A model generated the notes under the pieces. That model saw only the letters and a list, made by a program, of their open reading frames with translations. It had not been told where the DNA came from and searched no databases. This document shows, in pieces, positions 56,198 through 64,000 of a stretch of DNA of 64,000 nt. This DNA is from Amycolatopsis arida. GTDB lineage: Bacteria > Actinomycetota > Actinomycetes > Mycobacteriales > Pseudonocardiaceae. Within the stretch, counting starts at the first letter, position 1; each line of letters opens with the position of its first letter. Both the position numbers and the translations under genes were made by a program. The stretch spans positions 43,035 to 107,034 of the forward strand of contig NZ_FOWW01000014.1 of NCBI RefSeq assembly GCF_900115565.1, written 5' to 3'.

Positions 56198-57684
56198 CGG
56201 GCCACCAGCTCCGCCACCACCCACGCCGCGGGCTCGATCAGGTCCAGCAGGAAGCGCGGGAACACGCCGACCAGCACCACGAGCGCCAGCAGCGGCCCGA
56301 CGGCGAGCAGCTCGCTCGGCCGGGTGTCGAGGAACCCTGCCGCCACGTCCGGCCGCCGCGGGGTGCCGAGGAGGACGCGGTGCAGTGCCCGCAGGAACAG
56401 CGCCGCGGTGAGCAGGATGCCGAGCAGCGCCAGCGCGACGGCCACCGGTCGAGTGGCGAAGCCGCCGGTGAAGATCTGGAACTCGGCGACGAACCCGGAC
56501 AGGCCCGGCAGGCCCAGCGCGGCGAACGCGGCCACCGTGGTGAGGCCGGCGAACCGCGGCGCGCGGGCGGCCAGCCCACCGAAGTTCCCCATCTCGTAGC
56601 CGCCCGCGCGGTCCCGGAGGAGCCCGGCGAGCAGGAACAGCGCGCCGGTGATCAACCCGTGACTGACCATCTGGGTGACCGCGCCGGTGGTCGCCAGCGC
56701 CCGCGCGGCGACGTCGGCGCCGGTGACCGTGCCGGCGGCACCCAGCGCGAGCGCGATGTATCCCATGTGGTTGACCGAGGTGTAGGCGACCATTCGCTTG
56801 AAGTCGGTCTGCGCGAGCGCCACCAGCGCCCCGTACAGCGCGCCGAGCACACCCACCACCACGACCACGCCGGCGTACTGCCGCCACGCGCCGGGCAGCA
56901 GCGGCATCGCGATCCGGACGAAGCCGTAGGTGCCCATCTTCAGTAGCACCCCGGCCAGGATGGCCGACCCGGCCGCGGGCGCGTCGGTGTGCGCCGGCGG
57001 CAGCCAGGTGTGGAACGGCACCAGCGGTGTCTTCACCGCCAGGCCGATGCCGACGGCGAGCAACGCCAGCCCGGCCCCGGTGGTCGCCGCGCCGAGCGGC
57101 CGCGTGGCGGTGAGCTCCGGGATGTCGAAGGTGTGCGGGTCGGCGGCGAGGTACAGCCCGATGAAGCCGAGCAGCAGCGCCAGCGAGCCGAGGAACGTGT
57201 AGAGGAAGAACAGCAGCGCCGACCGGCGGCGCGCACCGTGTCCCCACCCGGCGATGAGGAAGTACATGCCCACGATGGACAGGTCGAAGAACAGGAAGAA
57301 CAGGATCAGGTCGAGCGCGGCGAACAGCCCGACGCAGGTGGTCTCCAGGAACAGCATCAGCGCCACGTAGCCGCGCACTCGGCGGGTCTCCCGCAGCGAG
57401 TAGACGGCCACCGCGAGGAACAGCACGGCGGTCAGCGCCACCAGCGGCAGCGAGATGCCGTCGACACCGACGTGGTAGGACACGCCCGCGCTGGGAATCC
57501 ACGCCACCCTGGCCTCGTGGCCGTAGCCGGGGCCCCGGTAGCCGATCCACAGCGCGACGACCAGAGCCAGCTCGACGGCGGCCGCGCCGACGAATCCGGT
57601 CCGCCGCGCCCGGTCGGGCAGCCGGGGCAACGCGGCGAGCAGCAGCCCGGCCGCGAGCGGGAAGAACACCACCAACGTCAGCAC
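56194..57684 (-). CDS. nuoM: Complex I membrane subunit M (NuoM-like)
   Basis: The 496-residue protein has 14 predicted helices, LETTCVGLFAALDLILFFLFFDLSIVGMYFLI, VKTPLVPFHTWLPPAHTDAPAAGSAILAGVLLKMGTYGF and TDFKRMVAYTSVNHMGYIALAL. The Lys in helix 7 and Glu in helix 5 of proton-translocating subunits are kept (LFLET, VKTP). GTG 57684 starts it, 3 bp after NuoL. Normal length for NuoM. Confidence 0.9.
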   Translation of the reverse strand: MLTLVVFFPLAAGLLLAALPRLPDRARRTGFVGAAAVELALVVALWIGYRGPGYGHEARVAWIPSAGVSYHVGVDGISLPLVALTAVLFLAVAVYSLRETRRVRGYVALMLFLETTCVGLFAALDLILFFLFFDLSIVGMYFLIAGWGHGARRRSALLFFLYTFLGSLALLLGFIGLYLAADPHTFDIPELTATRPLGAATTGAGLALLAVGIGLAVKTPLVPFHTWLPPAHTDAPAAGSAILAGVLLKMGTYGFVRIAMPLLPGAWRQYAGVVVVVGVLGALYGALVALAQTDFKRMVAYTSVNHMGYIALALGAAGTVTGADVAARALATTGAVTQMVSHGLITGALFLLAGLLRDRAGGYEMGNFGGLAARAPRFAGLTTVAAFAALGLPGLSGFVAEFQIFTGGFATRPVAVALALLGILLTAALFLRALHRVLLGTPRRPDVAAGFLDTRPSELLAVGPLLALVVLVGVFPRFLLDLIEPAAWVVAELVAR

Positions 57685-57687
57685 GAC

Positions 57688-59568
57688 TCAGCCCACCTCC
57701 GCGATCACCAGGGCCAGCACCAGCAGGGCCAGCACCACCATCGCCTGGGCGTAGTAGTGGTGCAGCTGCCCGGTCTGCGGCCGGCGGGCCAGCCCGCCGA
57801 GCCGCCGGCCGCCCGCGCCGACCCGGGCCACGCCGGCGCTGATCCCCCGCTCCCACCGTCTGTCCACGGTGGACGCCGCGGCGATCCCCGCGTCGCCCAG
57901 TCCGGTGACCGCGCGGGCCAGTCCACGGTCGTCCAGGGACGCCAGCCGGCGCGCGGCGGTGAGCGTGCCGGAGCCGAGCCCGGCCACCGCCGCGGCCAGC
58001 AGCCGGTCGTCCACGGCGGCCAGCACGCGGGCCAACGCCGACAACGGCCGCACCAGCGCCCAGCCGGCCAGCGCCCGCAGCCCGAGCCAGTCCTTCCCCG
58101 CCACGCTGGCCCACCGGGGAAGCGGCGCGCCTCGCCGGGTCCACCACCAGGCCACGACGAGCGCGACCAGCGCCACCGCGGCGGCGAGCACCGCCTCGCC
58201 GGGGTGCGGCGACGGCACCCATGCCAGCGCGACCAGCCCGGCGCCAGCGGCGGGCACGGCCAGCGCGACCAGCGCCACCCGTGCCCCGGCGGGCACGGCG
58301 GCCCGCTCCCGCGCCGGCCCGGTGAGCACCGCGGTCAGTGCTCGGCCGGCGTAGACCGCGCTCAGCGCGGCGGCGGCCAGCCCCGCGACGCGCAGCGCGG
58401 GCCCCGCGCCGGCGAGGGTCAGTTCCTTGGTCACCCACAGCGACAGCGGCGGGACGCCGGCCAGCGCGAGGGCACCGGCGGCGAAGGTCCCGCCGAGCAC
58501 CGGCGACGCCCGCGCGGCGCCGCGCAGCGCGGCGAGGTCCTTGGTGCCGAGCACCGCCAGCCAGGTGCCGGCGACGAGGAAGAGCAGGCTCTTCACCGCG
58601 GCGTGCGCCACCAGGTGCGCGGCGCCGCCGGCGACCGCCCCGGTGCCGGCGGCCAGGAACAGCAGGCCGAGCTGCGCGCTGGTGGACGCGGCCAGCAGCT
58701 GCTTGAGGTCGCGCTGGGCGCAGGCCACCGCGCCGAGCACCACCGCGGTGGCCGCGCCCAGCCAGGCGGCCACCGACCCGCCCCAGCCGGAGGCGTGCAG
58801 CGCCGGCACCAGCCGCAGCACGAGGTATCCACCGGCGGCGACCATGGTGGCGGAGTGCAGCAGCGCGCTGACCGGGCTCGGACCAGCCATCGCGCCGGAC
58901 AGCCAGAACGACAGCGGGAGCTGGGCGGACTTGCCGGCCGCGGCCAGCAGCACACCCGCGACGACCAGGTGCGACCACGGCGCGGGCAGCGCGGCGAGCC
59001 GGTCGAGGTCGAGGGTGCCGGCGGCGGCGAACGCGGCGCCGGCGGCCAGGTAGAGCCCCAGGTCGGCGGCGCGGGTGGTGAGGAACGCGGTCGTCGCCGC
59101 GCGCACCCGCCCGGTGTCCCGCCACCAGAAGCCGATCAGCGCGTAGGACGCCGCACCCATCACCTCCCAGCCGAGCAGCAGCGCCAGCAGATCGTCGGCG
59201 GTCACCGCCAGCAGCATGGCGCCGGCGAACAGCAGCATGAGCCCGAAGAACCGGGCCTGCCCCCCGGGCGGGGGCAGCGCGGCGGCGAAGCCGAGCACCG
59301 CGAGGGTCACCGCGGTGACCATGACGACCAGCACGCCGGGCAGGCCGTCGCCGGTGAGCGTCAGCGGCAGGCCGGCCAGCCACGGCGCGCGGGCCGCGGG
59401 CCCGGTGAGCGCGACGGCGACGGCGAGCCCGAGCCCGACCGCGGCGACGGCCACCGCCACCGGTGCGGCCGCCCGGTCGAGCCGGTGGGACCGGGCCGGT
59501 GCCGCCGCGACCAGCGCCGCGCCGGTCAGGGCCGGCAGGCCGACCAGGCACCACGGCAGCGCGCTCAT
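57688..59568 (-). CDS. nuoL: Complex I membrane subunit L (NuoL-like)
   Basis: The 626-residue protein has the antiporter core (LLGWEVMGAASYALIGFWW, AAGKSAQLPLSFWLSGAMAGPSPVSALLHSATMVAAGGYLVLRL, CAQRDLKQLLAASTSAQLGLLFLA) and a C-terminal extension with a final helix after TGQLHHYYAQAM, which fits the lateral helix of NuoL. It overlaps NuoK by ATGA. The distal proton channel should be functional by residues seen. Confidence 0.88.
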   Translation of the reverse strand: MSALPWCLVGLPALTGAALVAAAPARSHRLDRAAAPVAVAVAAVGLGLAVAVALTGPAARAPWLAGLPLTLTGDGLPGVLVVMVTAVTLAVLGFAAALPPPGGQARFFGLMLLFAGAMLLAVTADDLLALLLGWEVMGAASYALIGFWWRDTGRVRAATTAFLTTRAADLGLYLAAGAAFAAAGTLDLDRLAALPAPWSHLVVAGVLLAAAGKSAQLPLSFWLSGAMAGPSPVSALLHSATMVAAGGYLVLRLVPALHASGWGGSVAAWLGAATAVVLGAVACAQRDLKQLLAASTSAQLGLLFLAAGTGAVAGGAAHLVAHAAVKSLLFLVAGTWLAVLGTKDLAALRGAARASPVLGGTFAAGALALAGVPPLSLWVTKELTLAGAGPALRVAGLAAAALSAVYAGRALTAVLTGPARERAAVPAGARVALVALAVPAAGAGLVALAWVPSPHPGEAVLAAAVALVALVVAWWWTRRGAPLPRWASVAGKDWLGLRALAGWALVRPLSALARVLAAVDDRLLAAAVAGLGSGTLTAARRLASLDDRGLARAVTGLGDAGIAAASTVDRRWERGISAGVARVGAGGRRLGGLARRPQTGQLHHYYAQAMVVLALLVLALVIAEVG

Positions 59569-59870
59569 CCGCGCAGCTCCGCCGCCATGTCGGTCATGTC
59601 GACGCCGCGGGCGCGGTAGAGCGCGATGACCACGGCGAAGCCCATCGCCATCTCGACGGCCATCACGACCATGGCCACCAGCACCAGCACCTGCCCGTCC
59701 GGGCGCAGTGGCCAGACGAAGTACCAGAACGCGGCCGCCGCCACCAGCACCGCGTTGACCATCAGCTCCAGGCCCATCATCACCATGACGATGGACTGCT
59801 GGGACAGCGCGCCGTAGAGCCCGACCGAGAACAGCGCGGCGGCCAGCACCAGGAACGCCTGCAACGTCAT
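59565..59870 (-). CDS. nuoK: Complex I membrane subunit K (NuoK-like)
   Basis: The 101-residue three-helix protein reads VGLYGALSQQSIVMVMMGLELMVNAVLVA and VLVLVAMVVMAVEMAMGFAVVIALY, including the two membrane glutamates (GLELM and VEMAMG) that are part of the proton path. Start and stop overlap its neighbours as ATGA on both sides. Canonical length. Confidence 0.9.
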   Translation of the reverse strand: MTLQAFLVLAAALFSVGLYGALSQQSIVMVMMGLELMVNAVLVAAAAFWYFVWPLRPDGQVLVLVAMVVMAVEMAMGFAVVIALYRARGVDMTDMAAELRG

Positions 59871-60490
59871 CCGGAATCACCCCCGTGGCCACCGTGGCTC
59901 GTCCCATGGCCGCCGCCGTGGCCGTGCCCGCCGTGCCCACCGTGGCTTTCCCCGTGGCCGCCGTGTCCGGTGGGATGCGTGGGGGTGGCGGCGTCGCCGT
60001 AGCGGCCGCGGGCCGTGGCGAGCACGGTCGCGCCGATCATCGTGGCGAACAGGGCGACGCCGACGACCATCATCACCAGCATGTGGCCGCCCATCACCGC
60101 CTCGCCCAGCTGCCGCGTCGGATCGGCGGCGCGCGGCCCGTACGCCGCCGGCCACGGCACCAGCAGCGCGGCCGCGGTGAGCCCGGCGAAGACGGCCGCG
60201 GCGATCGCCAGCGCGCCCCGCTTGTTGTGCACCATCTCCATCGGCTCGAGGCCGGCCGGGTTCATCATGAACATGATCATGAAGACGGCCATGATCGCCA
60301 TTTCCATGGTCATCATGAGCACGGTCAGCACCCCGAGGTAGTCCAGGTCCAGCAGGAGCAGCTCCCCGGCGACGAACACGAACGACAGCAGCAGCGCCAC
60401 CGTCGCCCTGGCCATGGAGTCCACCCGGAACACCGCGACCCCGGCGGCCACCGCGAGCACGCCGAGGACCGCGAACAGCACGATCTCCAT
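59867..60490 (-). CDS. nuoJ: Complex I membrane subunit J (NuoJ-like) with His/Gly-rich tail
   Basis: The 207-residue protein has five helices of NuoJ (ATVALLLSFVFVAGELLLLDLDYLGVLTVLMMTMEMAIM, then VALFATMIGATVLA). The final 35-40 residues are unusual: a tail with ten His in Gly/Ser repeats (HPTGHGGHGESHGGHGGHGH and more) predicted to be disordered and metal-binding. This tail is not part of normal NuoJ. It overlaps NuoK by ATGA and follows NuoH by 6 bp. Confidence 0.88.
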   Translation of the reverse strand: MEIVLFAVLGVLAVAAGVAVFRVDSMARATVALLLSFVFVAGELLLLDLDYLGVLTVLMMTMEMAIMAVFMIMFMMNPAGLEPMEMVHNKRGALAIAAAVFAGLTAAALLVPWPAAYGPRAADPTRQLGEAVMGGHMLVMMVVGVALFATMIGATVLATARGRYGDAATPTHPTGHGGHGESHGGHGGHGHGGGHGTSHGGHGGDSG

Positions 60491-60496
60491 CCCGCG

Positions 60497-61420
60497 TCAC
60501 CTCACCACGACGACCCCGACCACCAGCAGCTGCGCCAGCACCAGCGGCAGCAGCACCGTCCACCCCCAGGTCATCAGGCGCTCCACCGGCAGCCTCGGCA
60601 GCCGGTGCCGCAGCCACACCAGCACGGCGAGCACGGCTGCGGTCTTGACCAGCGACCACAGCCACGGCGGCAGCAACGGCCCCATGCCACCGCCGAGGAA
60701 CAGCGGCACCGCGAACGCCGCGCCCGCGGCCAACATGAGGTACCGGCCGGCGCGCAGGACGAGGGCGTCCACACCGGACACTTCTACGCTGGCGCCGCCG
60801 GCGATGTCACCGCCCACCGGGTTGGCCAGCGGGCCCCAGAACGCCACGCCGACGATCCCGACCAGGTAGACCGCGAACGCCGCCGGCATCCACACGGCGA
60901 ACCAGAGGCCGTCCTGCGCCCGCACCACGTCCCCGACCCGCAGCGACGCGGCGGCCAGCGGGGGCGCGGTGAGCGCGAACATCAGCGGCAGCTCGTAGGC
61001 GAGCGCCTGGGCCAGGAAGCGGTAGCCGCCGACCAGCGCGAACGCCGAGTTCGCGCCCCAGCCGACCAGCCACACCAGCATCCAGAGCAGGACCTCCATG
61101 GCGTTGAACCAGACGACGCCGGCGGAGAGGTCCGCCACGACGTGCTCGCCGAGCGGCACCACCATCGCGGCCAGCAGGGCGGCCACGACGATCCCGGCCA
61201 GGCCGGCGCGCCACAGCACCAGGTCGGCGCGCGGGATCCGGCGCCGCTGCCGGACCAGCAGGCGGGCGGCCGCGTAAAGCGGCGTTGTCAGCTCGGCGGC
61301 CACCGGGCGGCCGGCGGCGCGGGCGGCGAGTCCGGCGTGCAGCGCCGCCGCGGCCAGCGCCAGCGCGCCGAGCACCACGGGCAGCACCAGAACCGTCCAC
61401 AGTGGCGCTTCACGGACCAC
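60497..61420 (-). CDS. nuoH: Complex I membrane subunit H (NuoH-like, divergent)
   Basis: The 307-residue protein has about eight helices. TTPLYAAARLLVRQRRR stands where NuoH has its GLLQPLADAxKLL helix, and ANSAFALVGGYRFLAQALAYELPLMFALTAPPLAA matches the helix 3-4 region. The quinone-site loop that usually has FDLPEAE and EYSG is reduced to NPVGGDIAGGASVEVSG. So the family fit is clear, but conserved acidic residues of the quinone channel are missing or moved. GTG 61420 overlaps the upstream gene by 11 nt. Confidence 0.82.
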   Translation of the reverse strand: MVREAPLWTVLVLPVVLGALALAAAALHAGLAARAAGRPVAAELTTPLYAAARLLVRQRRRIPRADLVLWRAGLAGIVVAALLAAMVVPLGEHVVADLSAGVVWFNAMEVLLWMLVWLVGWGANSAFALVGGYRFLAQALAYELPLMFALTAPPLAAASLRVGDVVRAQDGLWFAVWMPAAFAVYLVGIVGVAFWGPLANPVGGDIAGGASVEVSGVDALVLRAGRYLMLAAGAAFAVPLFLGGGMGPLLPPWLWSLVKTAAVLAVLVWLRHRLPRLPVERLMTWGWTVLLPLVLAQLLVVGVVVVR

Positions 61421-62600
61421 GGCCGGCCCCCTCGCGGGTCGGCAGCGCGGCGAGGTCGGGGGCGAGGCCGGCCACGATCAGCCGGGTGGTGGTCAGGTCG
61501 GTGCCGGTGACGAGGTCCGGCAGCTCGGCCAGCTCGCGCCGCGGCCGGTCCGGACTGGCCCGGTCCGTGGGGCCGGCCAGCTCGGCTGCCCCCTCCGGCC
61601 CCGCCGATGTCCTCGGCTCGTCCGCCCCCTCGGACCCGTTCGGATGGTCCCGCTCACCTGGCCGGTCCGGCCCGCCGGGCTTCCCCAGCTCGGCCGCCCC
61701 GCCTGGCCGGGCTGGTTGGCCCGATGGCCCGTCCGTGCGGGGCGGGGTGGCGGACTCGGCGCTCGGCGGCGCGGCGTCCAGGTCGGGCAGGAGCGCGTCG
61801 ACGTCGCGCAGCCAACCGCGCAGCCGGTCGGGAACGTCCCCGCGCTCGGGCAGCGCGGCGGCCAGCAGGCGGCTGTGCTCGACGCGCCGGCGGAGCCGGG
61901 CGAACCGGGACGCCAGCGCGGCGCCGGGCTCGCCGGCGAGCAGCCGGTCGCGCAGGTCCTGGGCGGCCAGGTGTGCGGCCGGCCAGCCGGCGACGGCGAG
62001 CAGCCGGGCGAGGGCGTCCAGCCGTCCGGCCGCGTGTCGCCGCGCCGACCCGCGCCAGTACGAGCCGGTGACCGGCTCGGTGCCGAGCACGTCGACCTCC
62101 GCGTGCTGGACGACGTCGCCCTGGACCCGCAGGCCCAGCCGCAGTCCGGCCGGCCAGTGCGGGAGCACCGGGCCCAGGAAGACCGTCAGCGCGTCCAGCT
62201 CGAGCCCGTCGCGGTCCGGGGCGGTGCCGGCCATGGGGAGGTCGGGCCAGTCGTGTCCGGCGCGGCCGGGGCGGGCGGTGGCCAGCCGCCGCGGCAGGGT
62301 GGCCAGCCGGTCCGACACCTCGGCGGTGTCCACAAGAGATAGTCGAACGGCGGGGGCGGGCAGCTGTCGGGCGGTGTGCTCGACCGCGCCGGCCAGTGAC
62401 GCCCCGACGGGACCGGCCACCACCATCGCGTCCGCGCCCGCGGGGGACTCGGCGAGCGGCCAGCCACGGGTGCGGCAGAACCGCTCGACGGCCAGCCGGA
62501 CCGACGTGCCGGCGGGGGTGGGCACCAGCAGCACCGCCGGCCGGCGGGACGCGGCCGCGCGCAGCCGGGTGGTCAGCGCGGTCAGGTCCATCAGGTCCAT
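61410..62600 (-). CDS. Cysteine-poor NuoB/NuoD-like protein of the complex I operon
   Basis: This 396-residue soluble protein has a first part (about 1-90) with ADAMVVAGPVGASLAGAVEHTARQLP, like the strand/helix of NuoB after its metal site. The second part (about 110-290), DRDGLELDALTVFLGPVLPHWPAGLRL, resembles NuoD, and the end LVTGTDLTTTRLIVAGLAPDL resembles the NuoD C-terminus. The only Cys I see is in ERFCRTRGW, so the N2 cluster ligands are absent. A Pro/Gly-rich acidic stretch (about 290-350) looks disordered. ATG 62591, overlapping the NuoA stop as TGATG, is an alternative start. It may be a structural plug. Confidence 0.6.
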   Translation of the reverse strand: MDLMDLTALTTRLRAAASRRPAVLLVPTPAGTSVRLAVERFCRTRGWPLAESPAGADAMVVAGPVGASLAGAVEHTARQLPAPAVRLSLVDTAEVSDRLATLPRRLATARPGRAGHDWPDLPMAGTAPDRDGLELDALTVFLGPVLPHWPAGLRLGLRVQGDVVQHAEVDVLGTEPVTGSYWRGSARRHAAGRLDALARLLAVAGWPAAHLAAQDLRDRLLAGEPGAALASRFARLRRRVEHSRLLAAALPERGDVPDRLRGWLRDVDALLPDLDAAPPSAESATPPRTDGPSGQPARPGGAAELGKPGGPDRPGERDHPNGSEGADEPRTSAGPEGAAELAGPTDRASPDRPRRELAELPDLVTGTDLTTTRLIVAGLAPDLAALPTREGAGRGP

Positions 62601-62941
62601 CTCAGCCCGCCCTCGCGCCAGACGTAGAGCACGCCGACCATCAGCAGGGCCAGGAACGCGAACATCTCGACGACGGCCGTGGTGCCGACGTCGGCCGCGA
62701 CCACCGCCCACGGGTACATGAAGACCATCTCCATGTCGAAGGCGAGGAAGAGCAGGGTGACCGGGTACCAGCGGACGTGGAAGCGGGACACGGCGTGCTC
62801 GCGGGGCGACTGGCCGGAGAGGAAGGCCGGGGTGACCAGCGGCTCGGGTCGCGCCGCCACCAGGTGACCGAGCCCGTACGCGGCGGCGACCAGGAGCAGC
62901 CCGGTCGCCGCCACCAGTAGTGCGGGCACGTACTCGCCCAC
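62591..62941 (-). CDS. nuoA: Complex I membrane subunit A (NuoA-like)
   Basis: The 116-residue three-helix protein reads VPALLVAATGLLLVAAAYGLGHLVA, then FHVRWYPVTLLFLAFDMEMVFMYPWAVVAADVG, with the conserved FDMEM loop-helix residues. GTG 62941 follows GGGAGGTG. It is first gene of the operon on the minus strand, so the promoter should lie in the gene-poor stretch to the right. Its stop overlaps the next gene start. Confidence 0.88.
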   Translation of the reverse strand: MGEYVPALLVAATGLLLVAAAYGLGHLVAARPEPLVTPAFLSGQSPREHAVSRFHVRWYPVTLLFLAFDMEMVFMYPWAVVAADVGTTAVVEMFAFLALLMVGVLYVWREGGLRWT

Positions 62942-63270
62942 TCCGGCACCTCCCCGTCGATTGGCGCCGACGAGGTACCCGAACCCGCCGCGAGGAAAAC
63001 CCCTCCTCCGGCCGAGCGCGATCCCGCATCCGCGGCCCCACCCGCGAGGCCGGCGCTCGGCGTCCGGCGGACCCCGGGCGCCGCGACCGCTCGCGCGGAG
63101 ACCGGGCTTGCCGGAGCCACGCCGCGGAGACTCCGGCCCACGAGCCCCCGCACGCCCTGGGTCTGGATCCGGCTCCATGCTGTCCGCACCCCCCTGGGCG
63201 GGCAGCGCGGTAAGCGCTTCCACTGTCTTGGTCGTCCACCTCCGGCGAGGAGCGTGGCCAACTCTTGCCC

Positions 63271-63436
63271 TCCTACTCGGCCGTCCTACCCGGCCGCTCC
63301 TACTCGGACGATCGGGCAGGACATGCAGCGCGCGGGCCGCCCCGGCCGGAGCCGAGCTCGGCCCCGGCGATCCTGAGCCGGTCCTACTCGGCTGGCCCTA
63401 CTCAGCCGCTCCTACGTGCCGCCCCTACTCAGCAGC
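63271..63436. repeat. Degenerate TCCTACTCGGCCG repeats
   Basis: About seven copies of a 12-14 bp motif close to TCCTACTCGGCCG occur at 63271, 63284, 63298, 63382, 63396, 63410 and 63422, in two clusters. They do not encode a repeat peptide in a sensible frame. Confidence 0.6.
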
Positions 63437-63846
63437 AGCCGAAGGCCGGTGCCCACTGGAAACTGACGCCCACGCCACTGGACTGGCCCTGCCGATGATT
63501 CCACCGAATGGGCGGACCTTGGCACGAACGGAGCCGTCGGTCCCGCGAAACGCCCCGAGTTGTCCACACTTTCCCGACCCGCCTTCCCCACGCCCTGACC
63601 AGCGGTAAGCTGGAAGCGGGGCCGGTCCCCCGGAGTGGGTGGGGGCTGCTCTAAAAGGGGGTCGACAGCCAAAGCAGCCGGCGAAACGGCGACGCGCGCG
63701 GCGAATACGCCGACGTTGGCGGCGATCATGACAATACGCCTGGTTTACACATCAAACACAGCGGCGCGCACACGCAAGGCCACCACCAGAACGCCACCTG
63801 AGCCGGCGAACCCACCGACGCTCACCGGCCAACACCAACTCACCCG

Positions 63847-64000
63847 GCCAACACACCGTCGTGGGCAGCGAACACGACGACGCCACCGGCAACACGCCCG
63901 ACGTGGGCAGCCAACACGACGACACCACCGGCCAACACGGCGACGCCACCGGCCAACACACCGCCACCGGCAGCCAACACGACGACACCACCGGCCAACA
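63847..64000. repeat. 21-bp tandem repeat running off the window
   Basis: Seven 21-bp units in register (63847, 63868, 63889, 63910, 63931, 63952, 63973) start GCCAACAC or GCAACAC-like and mostly end CCACCG or GGGCA. Two looser units of 22 and 19 bp lie before them (63806-63846). One plus-strand frame would read ANTTTPP-type heptads but lacks a start. Confidence 0.75.

Larger units (their letters stand above)
62942..64000. other. Gene-poor right end with promoter region and repeats
   Basis: No credible gene is seen in this 1,059-bp stretch. Several long open frames exist only because of base composition, and one from ATG 63728 runs into the repeat with almost pure Arg/His/Thr/Pro. The first part should hold the nuo operon promoter. 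Two repeat tracts are listed separately. TAAGCT at about 63606 could be a -10 box for an unknown transcript. Confidence 0.55.

Noticed and set aside
54797..59554. About 1,585-codon minus-strand frame across nuoN to nuoL
   Set aside because: Only its last part is NuoN; the rest is a third frame of NuoM and NuoL, so it is not a fusion protein.
63412..63729. Minus-strand frame MIAANVGVFAARVAVSPAAL
   Set aside because: No ribosome binding site or recognisable domain, and it runs into the short-repeat cluster. I could not support a gene.
63728..64000. Plus-strand frame MTIRLVYTSNTAARTRK running off the window
   Set aside because: It has a start but no ribosome binding site, and it is almost all Arg, His, Thr and Pro over the tandem repeat. 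It is more likely repeat DNA than a gene.

Overview
The window is a high-GC (roughly 70-75%) stretch of actinobacterial chromosome with many GTG starts, GTGA/ATGA coupled overlaps and several apparently leaderless genes. Gene content points to the Pseudonocardiales, and a relative of Amycolatopsis is the best guess: a BTAD regulator, WhiJ-like XRE/DUF397 pair, DasR-type operators, F420-type flavin-fold enzymes and a SCP1.201-type deaminase. The genus is an inference from style and content only. No rRNA, tRNA, CRISPR array or complete insertion sequence is seen.

Region 1 (1-13.1 kb) holds housekeeping and envelope genes: a cut-off EamA exporter divergent from a LysR regulator, a secreted SGNH hydrolase, a VKOR/SPW membrane pair, a GH15 glucosidase, and a redox group (DUF427, FAD disulfide reductase, a Gly-Cys-Cys protein, a MerT-like membrane protein). 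It ends with a CDP-alcohol phosphatidyltransferase coupled to a Crp/Fnr regulator, and a Tat-exported multicopper oxidase with an unknown secreted partner. Region 2 (13.1-18 kb) is a metal or metalloid locus: a CmtR-like ArsR repressor divergent from mercuric reductase, with a Tes-like radical SAM enzyme and an ArsM-like methyltransferase behind the repressor and a MerR-type regulator behind the reductase.

Region 3 (18-30 kb) carries a Baeyer-Villiger-type monooxygenase coupled to a TetR regulator, another TetR with an SRPBCC protein, a YdcF membrane protein, a subtilase, a large LuxR ATPase regulator and a GH18 chitinase under two DasR-type operators. Region 4 (30-37.6 kb) has an XRE/DUF397 pair facing four tiny coupled genes, an arylamine N-acetyltransferase behind a MerR-type promoter, and a TetR/UvrA-like pair typical of drug self-resistance.

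Region 5 (37.6-50 kb) is an accessory region with visible decay: a frameshifted DddA-like deaminase toxin with an intact Imm1 gene, a degenerate second Imm1 copy, a GntR remnant, a broken epimerase, and a TetR/ABC-F pair fused by a deletion. Intact tailoring-type genes (SDR, NmrA, F420-type, FAD monooxygenase, BtrH-like) lie between them. Region 6 (50-64 kb) has a BTAD regulator, an ADP-ribosylhydrolase and an eight-gene operon encoding only the membrane arm of a complex I (A, H, J, K, L, M, N) plus one cysteine-poor NuoB/D-like protein. The right end is gene-poor and carries degenerate repeats.

The most distinctive candidates are the peripheral-arm-less complex I, the mer/radical SAM/ArsM-like locus, the broken deaminase-immunity island, and the tiny-gene operon opposite the WhiJ-like pair.
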